Shown here piece by piece: positions 59,427 through 64,000 of a DNA stretch of 64,000 bases. The notes under the pieces were generated by a model. It saw only the letters and a list, made by a program, of their open reading frames with translations. It made no database searches and was not told the origin of the DNA. The stretch is from Candidatus Solibacter sp. (GTDB taxonomy: Bacteria > Acidobacteriota > Terriglobia > Bryobacterales > Bryobacteraceae), in NCBI GenBank assembly GCA_013822245.1, contig PNKE01000084.1, positions 62,001 to 126,000 on the forward strand, written 5' to 3'. Each line of letters starts with the position of its first letter. Position 1 is the stretch's first letter. Position numbers and translations under genes: made by a program.

Positions 59427-59660
59427 TCAGCCGCGCTCGTGCGACTGCTCCCTCGTCATCCGGGCACAACCGCTCGCACCCGCGACCGGCTCCAACCTCC
59501 GCCACTCGGAAAGTCCGAGCGCATACTCATCGCTGAGCCGCATCTGGTCCTCGATGATCCGGCCAACCAGTTTCGAGACAGAGATATTCTCCTGCGCGGC
59601 TCTTCTTCGCGCCCAAAGCGCCGTCTGCTCGCTGACAGTGATGGTGACTCGCCTCATCAC
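59427..59660 (-). CDS. Orphan ribbon-helix-helix (CopG/VapB-type) protein
   Basis: A 77-residue protein starting RRVTITVSEQTALWARRRAA and continuing ISVSKLVGRIIED, the ribbon-helix-helix pattern of many antitoxins. No toxin gene is next to it: the following gene on its strand is rlmH. It may be an orphan antitoxin, a decayed toxin-antitoxin locus or a stand-alone regulator. Confidence 0.62.
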   Translation of the reverse strand: MMRRVTITVSEQTALWARRRAAQENISVSKLVGRIIEDQMRLSDEYALGLSEWRRLEPVAGASGCARMTREQSHERG

Positions 59661-59726
59661 CGTTCCAGTGTCACACGAAACCCGTCCGGGCCATCCTCGG
59701 CGGGCGCGGCCGATCAGAGAGGAAAG

Positions 59727-60983
59727 CTACTCGAACCGCCGCAGCGCCTTGACTGTCGCCGCCACGGCCTCGTCGTCGTGCGCCGCGCCCACAAACGCCG
59801 CCTCGAACTGTGACGGCGGCAGATACACGCCCGACTCCAGCAGATGCCGGTGCAGCGCCTTGAACCGCTCCGTATCGGCGCCCTTCGCCGAATCCCATGA
59901 AGTAACCGGGCCCTCGCAGAAAAACATCGTGAACATCGACCCCACCCGGTTCACCGCCGTCCCCTTCGGCGCCGCGTCGCAGATCGCCTTCGCCGCCCGG
60001 TCGATCTGCGTGTAGACCTCCGGATGCGACTTCAAATGCCTGAGCATCGCCAGCCCCGACGCCACCGCCAGCGGATTGCCCGACAGCGTCCCGGCCTGAT
60101 AAACGTTGCCCACCGGCGCCACCCGGCTCATGATGTCGGCCCGCCCGCCATAAGCCGCAATCGGCAGCCCGCCGCCGATCACCTTGCCGAACGTGGACAT
60201 GTCCGGCTTGATCCCGTAGATCTCCTGCGCGCCGCCGTAGCTGACGCGGAAACCCGTCATCACTTCGTCGAAGATCAGCACCGAGCCGTACTGGCGCGTC
60301 AGCCGCACCATGGCGTCCAGAAACTCCCGCGACGGAGCGATGCAGCCCATGTTGCCCGCCACGGGTTCGACGATCAGCGCCGCGATCCTGCCGCCATGCG
60401 CCTGGAACGCCGCCTCCAACGCTTCGGGCGAGTTGTAGGGCAGGGCAATGGTGGTGGCGGCGAACGCCTCCGGCACGCCGGCGGTGTCGGCGATGCCGAG
60501 CGTCGCCATGCCCGAGCCGGCCTTCACCAGCAGCGAGTCGACATGGCCGTGGTAGCAGCCTTCGAACTTGATGGTGAGGTCGCGGCCGGTGAAGCCCCGT
60601 GCGACTCGCAGCGCGCTCATCGTGGCTTCGGTTCCGGAATTGACCAGGCGGACCATTTCGCACGACGGCGCCGCATCGCGGATCATCTCGGCCAGCTCGA
60701 TTTCGCGCTCGGTGGGCGCGCCGAAGCTCGTCCCGATTTCCAGGATCTGCCGGATCGCATCCATCACCGGAGGAAACCGGTGGCCCAGAATCAGAGGACC
60801 CCAGCTTCCGATGTAGTCGATAAACTCATTGCCGTCGGCGTCATAGAGCCGGCAGCCCTGGCCGCGCACGATAAACGGCGGCACGCCGCCCACGCCGCGG
60901 AAGGCGCGGACCGGCGAGTTCACGCCCCCTGGAATAATCTGGCGCGCCCGTTCAAGCAGCGCCGCGCTTGTGTCGAATTTCAA
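59727..60983 (-). CDS. hemL: Glutamate-1-semialdehyde 2,1-aminomutase
   Basis: A 418-residue class-III PLP enzyme that turns glutamate-1-semialdehyde into 5-aminolevulinate for tetrapyrrole synthesis. The family sequence is clear: [19 protein letters not shown], then [15 protein letters not shown], the PLP-region [16 protein letters not shown] and the Schiff-base lysine in [12 protein letters not shown]. The start overlaps the preceding small gene by 4 bases. Other heme genes are not nearby, although ctaA lies elsewhere in the window. Confidence 0.93.
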   Translation of the reverse strand: MKFDTSAALLERARQIIPGGVNSPVRAFRGVGGVPPFIVRGQGCRLYDADGNEFIDYIGSWGPLILGHRFPPVMDAIRQILEIGTSFGAPTEREIELAEMIRDAAPSCEMVRLVNSGTEATMSALRVARGFTGRDLTIKFEGCYHGHVDSLLVKAGSGMATLGIADTAGVPEAFAATTIALPYNSPEALEAAFQAHGGRIAALIVEPVAGNMGCIAPSREFLDAMVRLTRQYGSVLIFDEVMTGFRVSYGGAQEIYGIKPDMSTFGKVIGGGLPIAAYGGRADIMSRVAPVGNVYQAGTLSGNPLAVASGLAMLRHLKSHPEVYTQIDRAAKAICDAAPKGTAVNRVGSMFTMFFCEGPVTSWDSAKGADTERFKALHRHLLESGVYLPPSQFEAAFVGAAHDDEAVAATVKALRRFE

Positions 60984-61195
60984 AGCTCTCCCTCTTTCAC
61001 CACCCGGTTGTCCGGCATGAAGCCCACGAAAACCGCGCGCATCGCGCCGATCAGGCCGCCCATCAGCCGGTGACGCGGATCAAGGCAGGTGATTCCGCCG
61101 GCGGCCTGCCACCGCGCGATCAGCGTCATGGTCCGGCTTCCGGGCAAGAACTGGATCATGCGGCCCGGCACGGCTGTAAACATGAACGGCCGCAT
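60980..61195 (-). CDS. Small hypothetical protein coupled to hemL
   Basis: A 71-residue protein starting [20 protein letters not shown] and ending [10 protein letters not shown], with a short hydrophobic stretch near the C-terminus ([16 protein letters not shown]). The stop overlaps the hemL start by 4 bases, which argues for a real, coupled gene. I do not recognise it. The frame continues upstream to 61369 without obvious protein character. Confidence 0.5.
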   Translation of the reverse strand: MRPFMFTAVPGRMIQFLPGSRTMTLIARWQAAGGITCLDPRHRLMGGLIGAMRAVFVGFMPDNRVVKEGEL

Positions 61196-61259
61196 GAAGA
61201 ACCGTCCCGCCAGCCCGGCCCGCGCCGCCAGGCCCGGCTCCGAGCCTGGGCGGCGGGCT

Positions 61260-61715
61260 TCACTTTTTGGCGTCCGGAGCGGCGCCCATGGGCGGGTGGT
61301 TCGAGGGCATCTGGGCGCCGCCCGTTCCCGAACCCATTGCGCCGCCCATGCCCGGCATCGCCGCGCCATGGCCGCCGCCGGCGCCCGGCGTCTTCTTCAC
61401 CACCCAGTCGTTGCCCTTGCGTTCGAGCGTGTACTTCATCTGCATGCCCGACGCCGCATCGCCGCCCTTGGGCTTGAACGATACGCTGGCCTCGGCCTCG
61501 GTGTCCTTGAAGGTGACCGAGGCGATCTCGATATCCATCGAATCCACGTTCAGCCCCTTATTGTTGGCCAGGTGCTCCAATACGCCCTTACGGACGGCAT
61601 CGTTGGTCTGGACATTCTTCTGGCAGCCTGCGGTGACCAGGATCAGCGCGGCGGGAATCAGCAGCCGGAGGTGTTTCACCACTCCAGTATAGGAGCAGAT
61701 CAGCCGCGCTTTCAT
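61260..61715 (-). CDS. Lipoprotein of unknown function
   Basis: A 151-residue lipoprotein: signal LRLLIPAALILVTAGC with Cys at about 31 (from the ATG at 61715). The mature part (NDAVRKGVLEHLANNKGLNV, then EAEASVSFKPKGGDA) looks like a small alpha+beta domain, and the C-terminus is Gly/Met/Pro-rich. The start could also be a GTG at 61679. It lies before the small gene and hemL on the same strand, and is divergent from the TPR gene. Confidence 0.7.
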   Translation of the reverse strand: MKARLICSYTGVVKHLRLLIPAALILVTAGCQKNVQTNDAVRKGVLEHLANNKGLNVDSMDIEIASVTFKDTEAEASVSFKPKGGDAASGMQMKYTLERKGNDWVVKKTPGAGGGHGAAMPGMGGAMGSGTGGAQMPSNHPPMGAAPDAKK

Positions 61716-61763
61716 CCCGTTCCGGCTTCCATCCGTGCGCGCGCCCGCCGTATGCTGGAGTCG

Positions 61764-62687
61764 ATGACGGCGCTGCTGCTGGCCATGGCGCTTGCCGACC
61801 TGTTCACTATCGAAGGCAAGGTGGAGGTGCGCCACCTCTCCGAAGCCACCCTTCACGGCGCCACAACCTCGTTCCAGTCCAGCAAGACCGTCCTGCCCAA
61901 GGGCAGCTTCCGGTTCGACCGGCTTCCGGCGGGCAGCTACACGCTGTCGGTGGCCGTCTCCGGACTCGGCGCCTCGCGGCGCACGGTGGTGGCCGGGCCG
62001 GGCTCGGCCGACAAGCGCGGGCGCGTCCATGTGGTGGTCAAGGCCGAGGACTTCAACCGCGACCACTCCATCGGCCTGACCGTTCCCATGCGCCTGCTCA
62101 CCCTGCCCAAACAGGCCCGCGAGCTGTTTTCCAAGGGACTGAAGTGTCTGGAAAAGCGCGATGCCGCCTGCGCCGAGGACCATATGCTCAAGGCCGTCGA
62201 GGCCGCGCCGCGGTACGCCGAGGTCTGGAACCAGCTTGGCACCATGGCCTACCACCGCCAGGACTATCGGCTGGCCGCCGAGCGATTCCGCAAAGCCCTG
62301 GAAGCCGACCCGGAGCTGTATGCCCCGCTGGTGAACCTGGGCGGCGTCCTGCTGAACCTCGGCCAGTACGACGATGCCTGGACGTTCAACGTCAACGCCG
62401 TGCTGCGCGAGCCCGAAGACGCCCTGGCCAACGCCCAGCTCGGCATGACCTACCTTGCCCAGAACCGGCTCGAACTGGCCGAGAAGTACCTCAAGGAAGC
62501 GCGCCGCCTTGACCCGGCCCACTTCTCCCATCCCCAGATGCACCTGGCCGAGGTGTACTATCGCCGAAAGAACTGGACCCAGGCGGCCGGCGAATTGGAG
62601 GACTTCCTCCGCCACCACCCGGACCTGCCCCAGGCCGGCAAGTTCCGCGCCGAAATCGACCGGCTCCGCAAACTACCCCAGCAATAG
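61764..62687 (+). CDS. Secreted TPR-repeat protein with carboxypeptidase-regulatory-like N-terminus
   Basis: A 307-residue protein. After a short signal-like start (MTALLLAMALADLF) comes an 80-residue beta-domain (LPKGSFRFDRLPAGSYTLSV) like the CarboxypepD_reg fold. Then about four tetratricopeptide repeats follow (AEVWNQLGTMAYHRQDYRLA; APLVNLGGVLLNLGQYDDAW; ANAQLGMTYLAQNRLELAEK). It probably mediates protein binding in the envelope. The ATG at 61752 is an alternative start. Confidence 0.78.
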   Translation: MTALLLAMALADLFTIEGKVEVRHLSEATLHGATTSFQSSKTVLPKGSFRFDRLPAGSYTLSVAVSGLGASRRTVVAGPGSADKRGRVHVVVKAEDFNRDHSIGLTVPMRLLTLPKQARELFSKGLKCLEKRDAACAEDHMLKAVEAAPRYAEVWNQLGTMAYHRQDYRLAAERFRKALEADPELYAPLVNLGGVLLNLGQYDDAWTFNVNAVLREPEDALANAQLGMTYLAQNRLELAEKYLKEARRLDPAHFSHPQMHLAEVYYRRKNWTQAAGELEDFLRHHPDLPQAGKFRAEIDRLRKLPQQ

Positions 62688-63374
62688 CCTGCTCTGCCGA
62701 GGCGGCTTGAAGCGGAGACCGCGAGTCCGGGGGAGTCGTGCGGCGGGGGCGCGCGGAGGTTGACCAAACGAACTCCTGGCGGGGCAACTTTTCTATAAGC
62801 TCTTTAGTATCAAATATTTAGAAAAAGCATACTAAAGCCTATCGGAGTTGTGTGGATTGATTTTGAGAGGCTGGTGAACGGGCCGGGAAGGGGTTTGCGG
62901 GGCCGGCGGGACTGAAAGCGGGCGCGGAGAATTCTACGTGAAATCCTAGGTAAGGGCAGGGAGACGGAGGCGGGGACAGCAGCGCTCACTTGCGGCCGCT
63001 GCCGGCCCGGGGGGGCTGAGGTGACTGATGGGGCGGGATGCAAGCGCGGAGGTTTCCACGTAAGATCCTACGTATTGGCGGGGATGCCGGGACCCGGCGC
63101 CGCGCGCCGCGCGGGTGGAGGCGAAGTGGCGCCGGCGTGAACCGCTCCCTCACGGAGGCGGCTTCATTGGCGGGACGAGGGCGTCCCGGGCGGCGCAGGG
63201 AGGCCGCCCCGCAAAGACGCGGCGGCGAAATCATGGTTCGGACCACGGCTGACGGGGCAAATCATCGGGATGGCGCGGAGGGCCTGGAGGCAGGGGCGGA
63301 GTTGGAGTTGGCCGAACACCCCAAATCCCACTTGAACAGGGGGCGACAGAGGGTTGGACGAATGAGGGGGCCGG
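62688..63374. other. Non-coding region with dispersed and paired motifs
   Basis: About 690 bases without a credible gene. It contains copy 2 of the GACCAAACGAACTCC motif (62762-62776), then an AT-rich stretch (62790-62850). Two 31-base related motifs are at 62922-62952 and 63044-63074. The remaining DNA is G-rich on this strand. It separates the convergent TPR and FmdB-like genes. Confidence 0.6.
62922..63074. repeat. Two related 31-bp motifs with TACGT/CCTANGTA cores
   Basis: 62922-62952 contains GCGCGGAG, TACGTG, ATCCTAGGTA; 63044-63074 contains GCGCGGAG, CACGTAAG, ATCCTACGTA. They are 122 bases apart, in the same orientation, and agree at about three quarters of positions. Confidence 0.6.
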
Positions 63375-63707
63375 TCAGTCCTTCTTAGCGGGGGCGGCGG
63401 AGGGCTTGGATTCGGCCTTCGAATCGCTTTTGGGCTCGGATTTGGCTTCGGATTTGGCTTCGGATTTGGATTCGGACTTGGATTCGGAGTTGGCGGACTT
63501 GCCGCCGTTGTTGGCGGAAGGCGGACCGGACTTCTTGTAGTCGGTGATATAGAAGCCGGAGCCTTTGAACTGGAGGGCGGGTCTGCCGAGCAGACGTTCC
63601 AAGGCGCCGCCGCAGGATTCATGGACAGTGAGAGGGGTGTCGGAGAACTTCTGGATCACCTCGATCACCTGGTCGCAAGAGGCGCATCTGTACTCGTACA
63701 AAGGCAT
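63375..63707 (-). CDS. FmdB-type zinc-ribbon protein with Ser/Lys/Glu low-complexity tail
   Basis: A 110-residue protein. The N-terminal FmdB/CxxC_CXXC_SSSS zinc ribbon is MPLYEYRCASCDQVIEVIQK, with a second cysteine near HESCGG. The C-terminal half is an almost pure run of KSES/KSEA/KSEP units from about 70 to 100, encoded by a degenerate 12-base repeat at 63410-63500. Such ribbons are thought to bind nucleic acids or regulate; the role is unknown. Confidence 0.78.
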   Translation of the reverse strand: MPLYEYRCASCDQVIEVIQKFSDTPLTVHESCGGALERLLGRPALQFKGSGFYITDYKKSGPPSANNGGKSANSESKSESKSEAKSEAKSEPKSDSKAESKPSAAPAKKD

Positions 63708-63761
63708 GGTCAGTCTAACCTCAAAATTGAAAGCGGGAAGGATACACGAATCCAGGCCCGA

Positions 63762-64000
63762 TCACTGCTTGCCCGGCGTGATGAGCGGGGGGAGGATCCG
63801 GGGTTCGGCTGGGGTGGCGGTCACGGGGCCTTTGCCGGCCGCCTGTTGGGTTTTGCCGGAGAGGACTTCCAGAGCCTTCTTGAGGATGGCGTCCTCGCCG
63901 GGTTTGGCGGGGCCGGGTTGGGCGGGCTGGGCGGCTGTGGGGGCGGGCGCATCGTCGCCGTCGAGTTCGGCTTCGGGTTCGGAGCCGAGGACGGCGAAGG
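63762..64000 (-). CDS. 3' end of a gene cut by the window edge
   Basis: Minus-strand frame open from the window edge to a stop at 63762-63764. The visible 79 residues are Pro/Ala/Lys-rich (DAPAPTAAQPAQPGPAKPG, then EDAILKKALEVLSGKTQQAA and EPRILPPLITPGKQ). It looks like the low-complexity tail of a larger, possibly membrane-associated protein. The start, length and family cannot be determined here. Confidence 0.5.
   Translation of the reverse strand, partial: FAVLGSEPEAELDGDDAPAPTAAQPAQPGPAKPGEDAILKKALEVLSGKTQQAAGKGPVTATPAEPRILPPLITPGKQ

Overview
The window looks like a chromosomal segment of a high-GC acidobacterium, most likely of the Bryobacterales/Solibacter group. This is inferred from family content only: DUF1080, Gfo/Idh/MocA, Tat-exported aldo/keto reductases, sugar isomerases and DUF2911 genes alongside a futalosine-pathway menaquinone module. 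No rRNA or marker tree was available.

Layout. 1-9.2 kb: secreted and envelope genes (DUF2911, HtrA protease, aldo/keto reductase), a Phd/VapC toxin-antitoxin pair, a large secreted protein, a cyclase and a DUF1080 protein. 9.2-16.9 kb: an RND-type adaptor, a methyltransferase, heme A synthase (ctaA), a LuxR regulator, an aminotransferase, and an ECF sigma factor/anti-sigma/secreted-protein trio. 17-20.5 kb: a zinc module with a His-rich protein, an SmtB-type repressor with a complete alpha-5 zinc site, a P1B-type ATPase and a Fur-family regulator. 20.5-30.9 kb: a glycoside-hydrolase-like gene remnant, TerC, TldD/TldE, a receiver domain fused to a secreted domain, a hybrid histidine kinase and a degenerate UvrC-like protein. 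30.9-38.6 kb: mqnE and mqnP, a DUF192-larB-cyclophilin-nitroreductase run, a radical SAM enzyme and a hydroxyacyl-CoA dehydrogenase.

38.8-47.5 kb: tRNA-Lys(UUU), with an 8.6-kb integrated element bounded by an exact 46-bp direct repeat of the tRNA 3' end. It carries a tyrosine integrase, a small HTH protein, a CHC2 zinc-finger protein, a P4-type SF3 helicase, an HK97-fold major capsid protein and a gp10-like protein. I see no terminase, portal, protease, tail or lysis gene, so it looks like a phage satellite or capsid-bearing island. It also holds five iterated 19-bp palindromes whose arms vary but stay complementary, a 15-bp inverted repeat behind the helicase gene, and a G-rich nested hairpin before the capsid gene.

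47.5-48 kb: next to the right attachment site are two tandem copies of what looks like a small RNA of about 110 nt. Each has its own matching promoter, and the stems differ in sequence but keep their pairing. This and the palindrome array are the strongest candidates for undescribed biology here.

48-64 kb: ordinary chromosomal genes: epimerase, lipoproteins, aldo/keto reductase, HAD phosphatase, a SurA-like/YhaM-like/BlaI-like operon, MocA oxidoreductase with a sugar isomerase, rlmH-accD, hemL and a TPR protein. They are followed by a 690-bp non-coding stretch with paired TACGTA-type motifs, an FmdB-like zinc ribbon and the 3' end of a gene cut by the window edge.
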